DNA of 35,774 nucleotides, taken from positions 1 through 35,774 of IMG/VR virus record IMGVR_UViG_3300032322_000623; one strand, 5' to 3'. The DNA comes from a virus. The position numbers and the translations under genes are program-made. How positions within the stretch are numbered: the stretch's first letter is position 1; each line of letters begins with the position of its first letter. The notes beneath the pieces were generated by a model. That model was not told the DNA's origin, searched no databases, and saw only the letters and a program-made list of their open reading frames with translations. Below, one piece after another: positions 1 to 9,200 of this stretch.

Positions 1-1329
1 CACCAGCGCCAGACGGCGGCCTTCCTGACGCTGCACAAGAAGGCTCTGGTGCTAAACGAGATCGGCACCGGCAAGTCCATGAGCGCGCTGTGGGCGGCTG
101 ACTACCTGCTCTCCACGCGCAAGGTATCGAAGGTGCTGATCCTCTCGCCCCTCTCCACGCTGGAGCGGGTGTGGAACGACGCCATCTTTATGAACTTCGT
201 GGGCCGCCGCGCCGTGGTGCTGCATGGCACCGCCGAGAAGCGGAAGAAGCTGCTGAACAGCAACGCTGACTACTACATCATCAACCACGATGGCTTCGAG
301 ATCATCGCTGAGGAGGCCATCGGTAAGTTCGATCTGGTGATCGTCGATGAGGCGGCAGTGCTGCGCAACCCGGGCACGCGACGCTTCAAGGTGATGCGTA
401 AGTGGATGAGCCAGAACCCCGATGCACGGCTCTGGTTGATGACGGGTACGCCGACGCCGAATGAACCGACCGATGCGTGGGCGCTGGCCAAGCTGGTGGA
501 TAGCCCGTTCTGCACATCAACCTACACGGCGTTCCGTGATCAGGTGATGATGAAGATCGGTCAGTACAAATGGCTGCCGCGCACAACCTCCATCGAGACT
601 GTGCAGCACATCCTCCAGCCATCGGTGAGGTACACGCGCGACGAGTGCTTCGATCTACCCGATACCGTGGTGCAGCATCGCCGCGTGGATCTGACACCAG
701 ATCAGCGTAAGCACTATGATCGCATGATGCGCCACCTCGTCTCCGAGGTGCAGGGAAGCGAGGCAACGATCACGGCGGTGAACGAAGCCGTGAAGATGCA
801 GAAGCTCGTACAGATCGCTTGCGGTGTCGCGTACGACGACGATGGCCGCAATGTGGAACTCGACTGCTCGCCGCGTGTGAGCCTCGTGTCGGAGATCATC
901 GAGGAGGCTGGGCAGAAGGTTATCATCTTCGTACCGCTCACAGGCACACTGAACATGCTGGAACGTGAGCTTGGTAAGAAGTGGTCCGTGGCGGTGGTGA
1001 ACGGTGCAGTGAGCGCGTCAGAGCGCAACACGATCTTTCGCAACTTCCAGGAGGCCAAGGACCCGCACGTGCTGATCGCCCATCCGGCTACGATGGCGCA
1101 TGGCTTGACATTGACCGCTGCCAGTACTGTGATCTGGTACGGTCCGATCACCAGCAACGAGCAGTACGTGCAGGCGAATGGTCGCGTCGAACGCATCGGC
1201 AAGCGCCATGTGTCGAACGTGATCCACATCGAGGCAACAGACCTTGAGGCGCGGATCTATGAGAGGCTGAAGGGTAAGCAGAAGCTGCAAGGTTTGCTGC
1301 TCGACCTGATCCAACAACAAACGAGGTGA
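1..1329 (+). CDS. SNF2-type DNA helicase/ATPase, 5' end cut by window edge
   Basis: The reading frame is open from base 1, so the true start lies outside the window; 442 residues are visible. It is a superfamily 2 helicase/translocase of the SNF2 type that phages use in replication or recombination. Counting from base 1, a Q-motif-like HQRQ opens the fragment and Walker A is NEIGTGKS at residues 19-26. The Walker B position reads DEAA at 116-119 rather than DEAH or DEAD. Motif III-like MTGTPTPN begins at 147. The second RecA lobe includes KVIIFVPL and ends in QANGRVERIGK from 391, with the arginine-finger candidates R395 and R398. Only a short N-terminal piece seems to be missing. It heads a run of + strand replication genes and is followed 4 bases later by a small unknown gene. 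The superfamily is secure; the exact role is inferred from context. Confidence 0.87.
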   Translation, partial: HQRQTAAFLTLHKKALVLNEIGTGKSMSALWAADYLLSTRKVSKVLILSPLSTLERVWNDAIFMNFVGRRAVVLHGTAEKRKKLLNSNADYYIINHDGFEIIAEEAIGKFDLVIVDEAAVLRNPGTRRFKVMRKWMSQNPDARLWLMTGTPTPNEPTDAWALAKLVDSPFCTSTYTAFRDQVMMKIGQYKWLPRTTSIETVQHILQPSVRYTRDECFDLPDTVVQHRRVDLTPDQRKHYDRMMRHLVSEVQGSEATITAVNEAVKMQKLVQIACGVAYDDDGRNVELDCSPRVSLVSEIIEEAGQKVIIFVPLTGTLNMLERELGKKWSVAVVNGAVSASERNTIFRNFQEAKDPHVLIAHPATMAHGLTLTAASTVIWYGPITSNEQYVQANGRVERIGKRHVSNVIHIEATDLEARIYERLKGKQKLQGLLLDLIQQQTR

Positions 1330-1333
1330 ACAA

Positions 1334-1741
1334 ATGCCTGAACCCAACGTGGACCAAGTGATCTCGGCGTACCTGAAGCTGAGGCACCAGAAGGATGCCG
1401 TGGAGAACGCGGCTAAGCAGGAGGTGCAGGTCATCAAGGATAAGATGGCCAAGCTGGAGTCGTGGCTGCTGTCGCAGGCCAACGAGCAGAGCGTGACCTC
1501 CTTCAAGACCAAGAGCGGCACGGCCTTCGTCACCACGACCGACTACGCGAACGTGGCTGACTGGGATGCGGTGCTCGCTTACGTGAAGGCGAACGAAGCC
1601 TTCGACATGCTGGAGCGGCGCGTCAGCAAGATCGCAGTGCGCGGCTACATCGAGAACAAGGGCGCTGTGCCCGCTGGCGTGAACTACGGCACGAAGATCG
1701 AGATCAACGTGCGCAAGCCGACCGCCAGGGTGGATGACTGA
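1334..1741 (+). CDS. small phage protein of unknown function (135 aa)
   Basis: I do not recognise a function. The first 50 residues are charged and probably helical (HQKDAVENAAKQEVQ...KDKMAKLESWL) and could form a coiled coil. The middle part (SFKTKSGTAFVTTTDYANVADW) looks like a small mixed beta/alpha fold, and the C-terminus (GVNYGTKIEINVRKP) is beta-like. It starts at an ATG four bases after the helicase stop, with AACGAGGTGAAC as a plausible ribosome site overlapping that stop. Its stop overlaps the next gene by 8 bases (ATGACTGA). The tight spacing between helicase and ssDNA-binding-like genes places it in the replication/recombination operon. No catalytic motif or cysteine pattern is visible. 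Confidence 0.8.
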   Translation: MPEPNVDQVISAYLKLRHQKDAVENAAKQEVQVIKDKMAKLESWLLSQANEQSVTSFKTKSGTAFVTTTDYANVADWDAVLAYVKANEAFDMLERRVSKIAVRGYIENKGAVPAGVNYGTKIEINVRKPTARVDD

Positions 1742-2060
1742 GATGATCAAGGGGCTGGTAAGGAAGGTGGTCACCTGGGCACTACAGGATAAGTCCGCCG
1801 TGACGACCGAGTTTGGGGCACGCAATCTGACCGGCATGATCCGCGAGGGCAGCGTACCGGTGATAACAGTATGGCCGATCTCCAACGGCTACCTGATTGT
1901 GAACGGTTATAACCCTATGATGATGAACGACCCCACGATCATCTACGTCAAGGATATCGAAGAGATTGGTGAGCAGATCGCCACCATGCAGGCGCGTGTT
2001 GCGATTGGGGTGCCGAGCAAGGTGAGGCTCGCCCACGACTTCAACAACCGCATCCTGTGA
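1734..2060 (+). CDS. small protein of unknown function (108 aa)
   Basis: This is an unrecognised protein of 108 residues if the first ATG is used; a second in-frame ATG at 1743 would remove three residues. The reading frame overlaps the upstream stop as ATGACTGA, which suggests translational coupling. The sequence reads as a compact alpha/beta protein: a basic helix at the start (IKGLVRKVVTWALQ), a beta-rich middle (PVITVWPISNGYLIVNGY) and a helical section (DIEEIGEQIATMQARVAI). There are no cysteines, membrane segments or known motifs. It lies directly upstream of the ssDNA-binding-like gene, whose ribosome site follows its stop. A role in replication is inferred only from position. Confidence 0.74.
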   Translation: MTEMIKGLVRKVVTWALQDKSAVTTEFGARNLTGMIREGSVPVITVWPISNGYLIVNGYNPMMMNDPTIIYVKDIEEIGEQIATMQARVAIGVPSKVRLAHDFNNRIL

Positions 2061-2072
2061 CTACCAACCCAG

Positions 2073-2077
2073 AGGAG
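2073..2077 (+). promoter_or_regulatory. ribosome binding site fixing the start of the ssDNA-binding-like gene
   Basis: AGGAG lies six bases before the ATG at 2084. The longer frame would begin with a GTG at 2057, inside the stop of the previous gene, and would have to translate this Shine-Dalgarno. The ATG at 2084 is therefore the better start. Confidence 0.75.
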
Positions 2078-2083
2078 AGAGTG

Positions 2084-3073
2084 ATGAGCAACATCGTTCC
2101 CGCTAACATCAAGGTTCCGGCGCACCTCGCGGCGCGCGTGGGCAAGCCGTCTGCCCTGGCTCAGGCCATGGCCGGTGGCATCACCGGAGGCTCGGACTTC
2201 CCGCGCATCTCCATCAAGGGTGCGCGCTTCCGCATCGTTGAGGACGGCACCGAGACGGTGATCAACCAGACCAACCTCGATGTGGTCGTGGTGGGCGCTA
2301 ACCCGCGCCTGTCCAAGACGTGGTACGCCAAGGAGTGGAACAAGGATGCCGAGCCTTCGGCACCGGACTGCTACTCGCTCGATGGTGTTGGCCCGCACCC
2401 GGAGAGCACCAGCCCGCAGAGCGATCTGTGCGCGTCGTGCAAGTGGAACGCCTGGGGCTCCAAGGTGGCTCCGAACGGTCAGCAGCTGAAGGCGTGCTCC
2501 GACAAGAAGCGCCTCGCGGTGGTGGCTGCCGATGACGCCACGGGTCCTGTGTATCTGCTGGAGGTGACCCCGGCTGCGCTGAAGGGCCTGAACGCCTATC
2601 AGAAGGAACTGTCGGTGCGGGGCATCGCCCCTGAGATCGTGCGCACGCGCATCTCCTTTGACACCGATGCGTCCTTCCCGAAGCTCATCTTCAGCTTCGG
2701 CGGCTTCCTCGATGAGGCTGCCATGGAGGCAATCGACAACCTGTCGGGTTCTGATCAGGTGGCCGAGATCACGGGTGAGAAGGTGCAGACCGTGGCGCAG
2801 CCCGCTCCGGTTGAGGCTCCGCGTCGTGCGCCGCTGAAGGCTGTGGCTGCCCCGGCTCCGGTGGTTGAGGAAGAGGAGGCTCCTGCCCCCGCCCCGGCTG
2901 CGCCGAAGCGTGGGTTTGGTGCGGCGAAGGCAGCCCCGGCTGCTTCTACCCCAGCTCCGGCTGCTGCTCCGAAGCCTGCGGCGAAGGCGGCTGCTGTGGC
3001 CCCGGCGGGTGCGTCGTCGCTGGCCGACGAGATCGCTGGCCTGCTCGACGAGGTGGGAGCCGATGACGCCTAA
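2084..3073 (+). CDS. putative single-stranded DNA-binding protein with Cys4 site and acidic tail (329 aa)
   Basis: No named family is certain, but the layout resembles a phage ssDNA-binding protein. The N-terminal two thirds are a folded, beta-rich domain with four cysteines at residues 96, 116, 119 and 138 (C-x19-C-x2-C-x18-C), a likely zinc site like that in T4 gp32. After about residue 230 comes a long alanine/proline-rich flexible linker. The chain then ends in an acidic peptide (LLDEVGADDA), as in SSB, T7 gp2.5 and gp32, where such tails recruit replication partners. It lies between helicase and primase genes. The ATG at 2084 is preferred because it follows a good AGGAG. The HTH gene overlaps its 3' end by 11 bases. 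What is seen is the architecture; DNA binding is inferred. Confidence 0.78.
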   Translation: MSNIVPANIKVPAHLAARVGKPSALAQAMAGGITGGSDFPRISIKGARFRIVEDGTETVINQTNLDVVVVGANPRLSKTWYAKEWNKDAEPSAPDCYSLDGVGPHPESTSPQSDLCASCKWNAWGSKVAPNGQQLKACSDKKRLAVVAADDATGPVYLLEVTPAALKGLNAYQKELSVRGIAPEIVRTRISFDTDASFPKLIFSFGGFLDEAAMEAIDNLSGSDQVAEITGEKVQTVAQPAPVEAPRRAPLKAVAAPAPVVEEEEAPAPAPAAPKRGFGAAKAAPAASTPAPAAAPKPAAKAAAVAPAGASSLADEIAGLLDEVGADDA

Positions 3074-3344
3074 GGCCATCGACTTCAACAAGGTCGAAGC
3101 CCTCCGTCAGCACTTGATGCTGACGGCAGGGCAGCTGGCACAAATGCTTGGGGTCAGCCGCATGACTTACTACAACTGGTTGCGCGGCAAGCCCATCAGC
3201 AAGGCCAACGAGACCACCGCTCGTGCGGTGATCCGCAACCTGATCTTCCTCATGCACGCGCACCAGTGGCCTTCGGAGGAGATCACTAAGATGCCTTCTA
3301 AGCAGAGGCACGAACGCCTGCTTGCTCTACTCGCTGAGCGTTAA
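3063..3344 (+). CDS. small helix-turn-helix DNA-binding protein (93 aa)
   Basis: A compact helix-turn-helix occupies about residues 20-43: AGQLAQMLGVSRMTYYNWLRG has the layout of Cro/XRE-like HTH units, with GVS as the turn and the TYYNW helix as recognition helix. The rest is helical and basic. The ATG lies inside the end of the upstream gene (ATGACGCCTAA, 11-base overlap), so translation is probably coupled to it. A much longer in-frame extension upstream is an artefact of reading the Ala/Pro linker of that gene in another frame. It is followed by a strong hairpin and then the primase gene, so it could regulate the early/replication operon or act at the origin. Its operator is not identifiable here. 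Confidence 0.8.
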   Translation: MTPKAIDFNKVEALRQHLMLTAGQLAQMLGVSRMTYYNWLRGKPISKANETTARAVIRNLIFLMHAHQWPSEEITKMPSKQRHERLLALLAER

Positions 3345-3350
3345 TACACT

Positions 3351-3376
3351 TGGGTGGGGAGTTGCCTCCCCACCCA
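3351..3376 (+). terminator. 11-bp perfect hairpin between HTH and primase genes
   Basis: TGGGTGGGGAG pairs with CTCCCCACCCA around a TTGC loop. It lies in the only gap (56 bases) of the replication operon. No T-run follows on the + strand (CCATAAAACTA), so it is not a classical intrinsic terminator. Attenuation, RNA processing or transcript protection are alternatives. Confidence 0.5.
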
Positions 3377-3400
3377 CCATAAAACTAGGGTAGGGGAACC

Positions 3401-6268
3401 ATGGATACGGCAGAGTTCCTTGGGCGGGTGATGCCGCCGCAGGGATATTATTCCATCATTACCATCCAAGGTAGTGCACCGCGCCAGCGGTTCGTGGATG
3501 ATATCGAGACCCTGGCGGAAACCGTGCTGCGCCTCAGCGCGCGCGGTGAGAACGCCTACTACGCCGTGTCGTCGTTCCGAGACAGCACGAGCCGCACGCA
3601 GAAGAACGTCCTGCTTACCAAGGCGCTCTACCTCGACATCGACTGTGGCCCGGGTAAGCCCTTCGCCGACTGGAAGGAGGGGCTGCTGTGCCTACGTGAC
3701 TTCATCGCTGGGAACGCGCTGCCCAAGCCGACCATCGTATCATCAGGCAACGGCCTGCATGTGTATTGGATCTTGGATGAAGCCATCCCACCCGAGGACT
3801 GGCAGCCCATGGCTGACCGCCTCAAGGCTCTGATCCCGCGCGACCCCACCAGTGGCACGCCGATGTTCGATCCGGCGGTGCCTGCCGACAGTGCGCGTGT
3901 GCTGCGTGCTCCAGGCACGACGAACCCGAAGGGCAACAAGACCGTCCGAGTGCTGATCGAAGCACCAGAGGTGCCCGTTGCTGAGATGCGCCGCGTGCTG
4001 GGAAACCCCCAGCCTCGCATAGTGCAGGCACAGAAGTCCAACGTGCTGGCATCGATGGCGGTGAAACAGGAGTTCCCGCCTTCCGACCCAGTGACCGTTG
4101 AGCGCAAGTGCGCGCAGGTTGGGTGGGCTGCGGGCCACCAAGCCGAGGTGGAAGAGCCGTTCTGGTACGCCCTGCTGGGCATCGCAGCTTTCTGCCAGCA
4201 ACCTGAGGAGACGGCGCTTGCATGGAGCGAGCAGCACCCGGGTTTCGACGAAGCCAAGACCCTCAACAAGCTGGCTCAGTGGCGCTCTAGGGCCACGGGT
4301 CCGACCACCTGCAAGAAGTTTGAAGAGCTGCGCCCTGATGGCTGCAAGAAGTGCCCGCTGAAGGACCGCATCTCCACACCGGCTGCGCTGGGCATCCAGT
4401 ACCAAGAGGTTGCCATCGCAGAGGACGCGCCAGATGAAGGCGCTGAAGACATTCCCATGCCTCATGGGTTCAAGCGGGCGGCGCAGGGCATCGTGCTCAG
4501 CCTGGACGGTACGGACATCCCCCTGTGCAGCTTCGACATCTATCCGCTGAGCTACGGGCGTGACGAGTCCCTGGGCTACGAGACCGTCCGCTACCGCTGG
4601 AAGCGTCCGCATGTGGGCTGGCAGACCCTGACCTTCCGGCAGGCGTACTTACCCGACAACGCAGCTCGGGAGTTTGCCAGCACCATCGCCGACCAGGGCA
4701 TCGTCCTCACTACACGCAAGCAGACGGAGACATTTCAGCACATGCTGCGCTCCTACATGGAAGAGCTGCGCAAGCTCCGCAGCGTGACCAACCTCTACTC
4801 CACGATGGGGTGGAAGGAAGACAACACCCAGTTCCTCATCGGCGACACCCTCATCCGGCAGAACGTCGGTGGCTCCGTGGTGCACGACGATGCCACCACG
4901 GCATCGGCCATCCAGCGTAACTCCGAGGCCATGTTCACCTCCTCCGGGAGCGTGGAGGAGTGGGCATCGTTCACGGCGCTGTTGGAGAAGGCCAACATGC
5001 CGATCCACATGTTCGCCCTGTGCGTGTCGTTCTCAGCACCGCTCTACCAGTTCTCCGGTCTCAAGGGCCTGACGATCAGCCTCTATGGGCAGACCGGTGC
5101 GGGCAAGACGCTGGCCCAGCTGTGGCAGCAGTCCATCTGGGGTGACCCAACCAAGCTCCACTTCACAGCGAAGTTCACTCAAAACGCCCTCTTCGCTCGC
5201 ATGGGTCTCTACAACAACCTGCCTGTAACTATCGACGAGACCACCATGCTACCGCCCAAGGAGGTGGGTGACTTCCTCTACTGGGTGACACAGGGCCGGG
5301 ACAAAGCCCGCCTTACCCGCGCTGCTGAGGAGCGCGACCACAAGACCTGGGCGACAGTGGTCATCACATCGGCCAACCGGTCCATGGCCTCCATGCTGGC
5401 GGCAACGGGGATGGAGTCCGACGCGCAGATGGCGCGCCTCCTCGAAGTCACGATGAACCCCCACCCCCTCTTCGTCCGCAGCACCGATGCAGGCAAGCGG
5501 ATCTACGACTTCATCACCAGCCACCACGGCACTGTCGGTCAGGCGTTCCTAGACGCACTGGTCGCCATGGGTGAGGCGGGTATCCGGGCTGCGCTGGCCC
5601 ACCATCGGGAGCGGTTCTTCCAGAAGTACAACTGCGCCTTCACGGGCAATGAGCGGTTCTGGGAGCAGGGCATCGTCCTGGCCGACTTCGCTGGCGAGAT
5701 GGCAGCATCACTTGGCCTGATCCAATTCGACTACACCAAGGGCATCAAGGTCGTCCTCACGCAGATCGGTGCCATGCGGAAGGTTGTGCAGGAGAACAGC
5801 CTGGATACCTTCGACCTCATCGCCGAGTACCTCAACGTCCATGCGGGCCAGACCCTCCAGGTGGTCCACAACGGCAACCCGAAGCCCTTCATCGACGAGA
5901 GCCGCTTGCCACGCGGCGAGGTGCATGTGCGCTACGATCTCTATGGGCCGAAGGGCTCCATCGCTGGTCCCTTCGATGGCGGCACCGTCACGCTGGATCG
6001 GCGGCACTTCAAGCAGTGGGTGGCGAACAGAGGCGCTGACTACCGCACCATCGTGCGCGACATCACCGACCAGGGCGTGAACGTCACGCCCACCAGCGAG
6101 AAGGCGTATCTAGGCAAGGACTCGCCCATCAAGATCGGTCAGCAGTACGTGCTGTCGATCAACCTCAAGCACGCCCGGCTTGAGGGCATCCTGCGCGACG
6201 TGGATATCGCCACGACCAACGCTGCCCTCGACACCGTGCCGAAGGTGGTACCGCTGCGGAAACCCTGA
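3401..6268 (+). CDS. primase-helicase: AEP-type primase domain fused to a DUF927/SF3-like ATPase (955 aa)
   Basis: This bifunctional replication protein probably primes and unwinds DNA at the fork. The N-terminal part is an archaeo-eukaryotic-type primase. The metal-binding pair is D79 and D81 (YLDIDCG), the catalytic histidine is H120 in SSGNGLHVYW, and D163 falls in the conserved DSARVLRAPGTTNPKG segment. A Cys-containing stretch (CKKFEELRPDGCKKC, about 305-319) may bind zinc. The C-terminal half is an ATPase with Walker A GQTGAGKT at 563-570, Walker B VTIDET with D612/E613, and a sensor-like VVITSANRSM. Length and order match phage and plasmid primase-helicases. The ATG follows GGTAGGGGAACC. 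The gene ends one base before the stop of the convergent late operon. Confidence 0.9.
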   Translation: MDTAEFLGRVMPPQGYYSIITIQGSAPRQRFVDDIETLAETVLRLSARGENAYYAVSSFRDSTSRTQKNVLLTKALYLDIDCGPGKPFADWKEGLLCLRDFIAGNALPKPTIVSSGNGLHVYWILDEAIPPEDWQPMADRLKALIPRDPTSGTPMFDPAVPADSARVLRAPGTTNPKGNKTVRVLIEAPEVPVAEMRRVLGNPQPRIVQAQKSNVLASMAVKQEFPPSDPVTVERKCAQVGWAAGHQAEVEEPFWYALLGIAAFCQQPEETALAWSEQHPGFDEAKTLNKLAQWRSRATGPTTCKKFEELRPDGCKKCPLKDRISTPAALGIQYQEVAIAEDAPDEGAEDIPMPHGFKRAAQGIVLSLDGTDIPLCSFDIYPLSYGRDESLGYETVRYRWKRPHVGWQTLTFRQAYLPDNAAREFASTIADQGIVLTTRKQTETFQHMLRSYMEELRKLRSVTNLYSTMGWKEDNTQFLIGDTLIRQNVGGSVVHDDATTASAIQRNSEAMFTSSGSVEEWASFTALLEKANMPIHMFALCVSFSAPLYQFSGLKGLTISLYGQTGAGKTLAQLWQQSIWGDPTKLHFTAKFTQNALFARMGLYNNLPVTIDETTMLPPKEVGDFLYWVTQGRDKARLTRAAEERDHKTWATVVITSANRSMASMLAATGMESDAQMARLLEVTMNPHPLFVRSTDAGKRIYDFITSHHGTVGQAFLDALVAMGEAGIRAALAHHRERFFQKYNCAFTGNERFWEQGIVLADFAGEMAASLGLIQFDYTKGIKVVLTQIGAMRKVVQENSLDTFDLIAEYLNVHAGQTLQVVHNGNPKPFIDESRLPRGEVHVRYDLYGPKGSIAGPFDGGTVTLDRRHFKQWVANRGADYRTIVRDITDQGVNVTPTSEKAYLGKDSPIKIGQQYVLSINLKHARLEGILRDVDIATTNAALDTVPKVVPLRKP

Positions 6269-6283
6269 CCTATTCGGTCAGGG
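6263..6283. terminator. hairpin spanning the stop codons of the convergent replication and late operons
   Basis: CCCTGACC and GGTCAGGG form an 8-bp stem around a 5-base loop. It contains the TGA of the primase gene (6266-6268) and the TAG of the giant gene (6270-6272). A stem at a convergent junction can stop transcription from both sides. T-runs are weak on both strands (TTT after the stem on the minus strand), so its strength is uncertain. Confidence 0.55.
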
Positions 6284-9200
6284 CGTTCACCAGATCGCGG
6301 ATGTCTTCACGGGCTGCGAGAGGGGCAGCCCGCAGGGCACGCTCACCAGCACCACGCTGGGCCTCGCGGAGTGCCCGCTGCGAGTTCTGGAGGAAGCGAG
6401 TGATCTCCAGAGCCGTACCCCGGGTACCGTCGTTCCAGTTGTTAACCGCCTCGACGATATCGCGCGCACCCTGGCTATCGCCACGCATGGTGGCCTTGAT
6501 CCACGCCTGCCGGTAGGCCGCGACGACCTCCTTCTGATAGTCCGTCTCGCGCTGCGCGATGCGGATGATATCGTACTGGGAGGCCGCCCGCTCGGGGTAG
6601 AAGCCCGCCAAGCGAGTGAGGATCGTACCCACATCCATCTCCGGGCTGACCACGTAGCCCCGACGATCCACCACAGCCCCCGAGGAGAGGTAGGCCGAGG
6701 TGTCGCCCAGCATCCGCATCAAGGTAACGGGCGAATTGCGGGCAATATCCTCCAAGGTCTTGGTCGAGGAGAAGGGGTAGGTAACGAGGTCGCGGGCCGT
6801 GCCTGCCACCCCAGAGACAAAGCCCGCTGCCGGACCAAGGATATCGCCGAGTTCACGTGCCACATCGGCACCGGCTAGCCCGATGGAAGTGCCCGGGAAG
6901 ATGTTACCCATTCCCGTGCGCGCTGCGACATCCGCCAGACCAAACTGGTTGATCCAGCCCTTCAGGATGATGGGCGACCAGCCGGGGACAATCTCCTCCA
7001 GATGGCGGATGATCTCGGCGCGGATGCTGCCCTGCTGGAACCCAAGCTGCTGCGCCAGCGTGTCGATCAGATCTTCCAGATCCTCAGCGAAGGGCAGACC
7101 CGTCACACCCGACAGCAGCCACAGACCGCCCAACATGCTGAGCTGACCCGTACGGCTCAACCGCCGCATCGTCTGGATCACCGTGGTGGGGTAGGTCTTG
7201 TACATGTAGAGGAACTGCGTCGGGCCGCTGCGCCATGCGGGCGGGCGGTTCATCACCGAGTACTCGCCAAGCGTCAGGTCCAGCGACATCACGGCCTTCT
7301 CCCGAGCGTCGTTGGCGGCATCACGCTCACTCAAACCTGCCGCCTGGGCACGGTTCCGGTAGAGGCGATACGCGGCCAGGAAGGCCGCCCGGCGCGCAGC
7401 CTGCTCCGAGAGATTGAAGGGCGCCATGAACTTATCCATGAACTGCAACGCCCACCGGTTAGTGGTGGTGCCGCGCGCCATGCCCATGAGCGCGTTGTTC
7501 TGGGCAGGCTGGAGCTTACCGCTCTGGATCTCCTGCGCCATGACCCGCGCTTCTTCCGCCGTCAGGTCGTACTTACCCCGCAGCGTCGGGTTGTTGACCA
7601 TATCGGTGTAGAAGCTGGCGTCGTTCATCGCCATGCGAGCGATGCCGGGTGCGCCGATCTTGGTGTACGCCCGGTGGTATTCGGCCTGGACCTTACCGAT
7701 GCTGAACCCGCCGCCGAAACCCGTCTTGCCGTTCTGGGTTGCCATGTACGGCATCCAGTTGGTGTAGGGGCTGATGCTGTTCAGCACGCCCTGCGCGATG
7801 GAGCCACCAAGCTGGAACATGGCGGTGTAGGCGCGGATGCGGGCCATGAGCGGATCGGCGAAGAAGTCCGACTCATCCACAAACTTGTTGCCATCAAGCT
7901 GGCTCACTGCCGCAGCGGACGCATTGTAGTAGCTGTTCGCCATGTTGACGCCATCGCTACGCTGCGTCTTCTGGAGCATGTTCTCAGCCTGCGCCAGCGC
8001 ACCCTTGTAGTACGCCTTTGCCTCGCGCGTGGCGCTGGGATCGGCGTTGACCCGTGCGTACTCCTTACGAAGCTGCTCGACGCCAGCCACGTTGCCGTTC
8101 CATAGTGCGGCGGTTTCCGGCAGATCGCGGTTCAGCAGCTCGCGCAGCTTCGGGCGGATGGTAGCCCGCGCCGTGGCAGAAGCCATCTTCTCGGTGTAGC
8201 GCGAGACAGCGTAGATGCCCTTCGTGTCGTCGTAGCCAGGGGTCTGCGAGAACTCCAGGCGACCACGGGCACCCGCTCCCTGACGAGAGAGGCGGGTCAC
8301 AACCCGCTCCATAACCTTCGGGTTCACGTCGATATTGAACAGGCTCAGGCCGTAGAGGAACTGCTGGAGGTTCAGCTGCGGATCGGTCGATACCGCATCC
8401 AACACGGCCCCAGCCTCGGCGCGGAGCGTGACTTTCTGCACCTCAAAGTTCCCGTCCTCGTTGCGGACGAGCAGGTCGAAGGTCTTACCATCCAGCTCTT
8501 TGTTGAGAAAATCCGTGAAGCCTGTCGCGTCAGTCTTCTCGCCGAACTGGGAGTAGATCAGTAGCTCCTGGTGAACGTCCTTCACCTCCACTGGCTTGCC
8601 GTTTAGGTAAGCCTGCATACGCGTCTGCCACTTCCCTTCGCGGACCGTGGAAACGTACCCAGTGGAGATGTTGCGACGTACGATACGCTGACGATTATTG
8701 AAGTCGTGGCTGTTGAGGAACAGCGCCTTCACCTCATTCTGCAAGGTGAAGGCTTTGGCGCCTTGCAGATCCTTACGTGCAACCCGACGCTGGCGCATCG
8801 CCATCATCTGGTCGATGAACTTGTCGGCGTCAGCCTTCTCCTTGAAGAACGGCACGATAGCAGCGTTGAGGTCCGTACCATTTGCCAAGAACGCCGTGTG
8901 CGCCTTCTCCAAGAAGTCGTTGGCTTTCTCTATGGAGGCGGGGTTTGGTAGCTCTAGGCCAACGGCGTTTGTTATAGGGTTCTCTGTGTACAGCTCGCCG
9001 TACTTCTTCACAAAGGCATCGATGAAGGCGCGGTCGTCCTTATCGAGCTTCTTAGACTTCATCAGAGGCTGCATCTCGCGGAGCGAGACCTTACGGTTCG
9101 CCAGCATCCCCAAGTATTCCGCAGCCAGTAGATCGAGGTCGGCGTCCAGGATCGTCCGACGCAGGCTAACGTACTTGGCGTAGTCCTCCTCAGTGAAGTC

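Noticed and set aside
2057-3073. GTG start for the ssDNA-binding-like gene at 2057
   Set aside because: It would translate the AGGAG that serves the ATG at 2084 and lies inside the previous stop codon region.
7002-8105. Long + strand frames opposite the giant protein gene (also 9771-11039 and 13491-14780)
   Set aside because: They lie wholly inside well-supported minus-strand genes, have Arg/His-rich composition and no ribosome sites or domain patterns.
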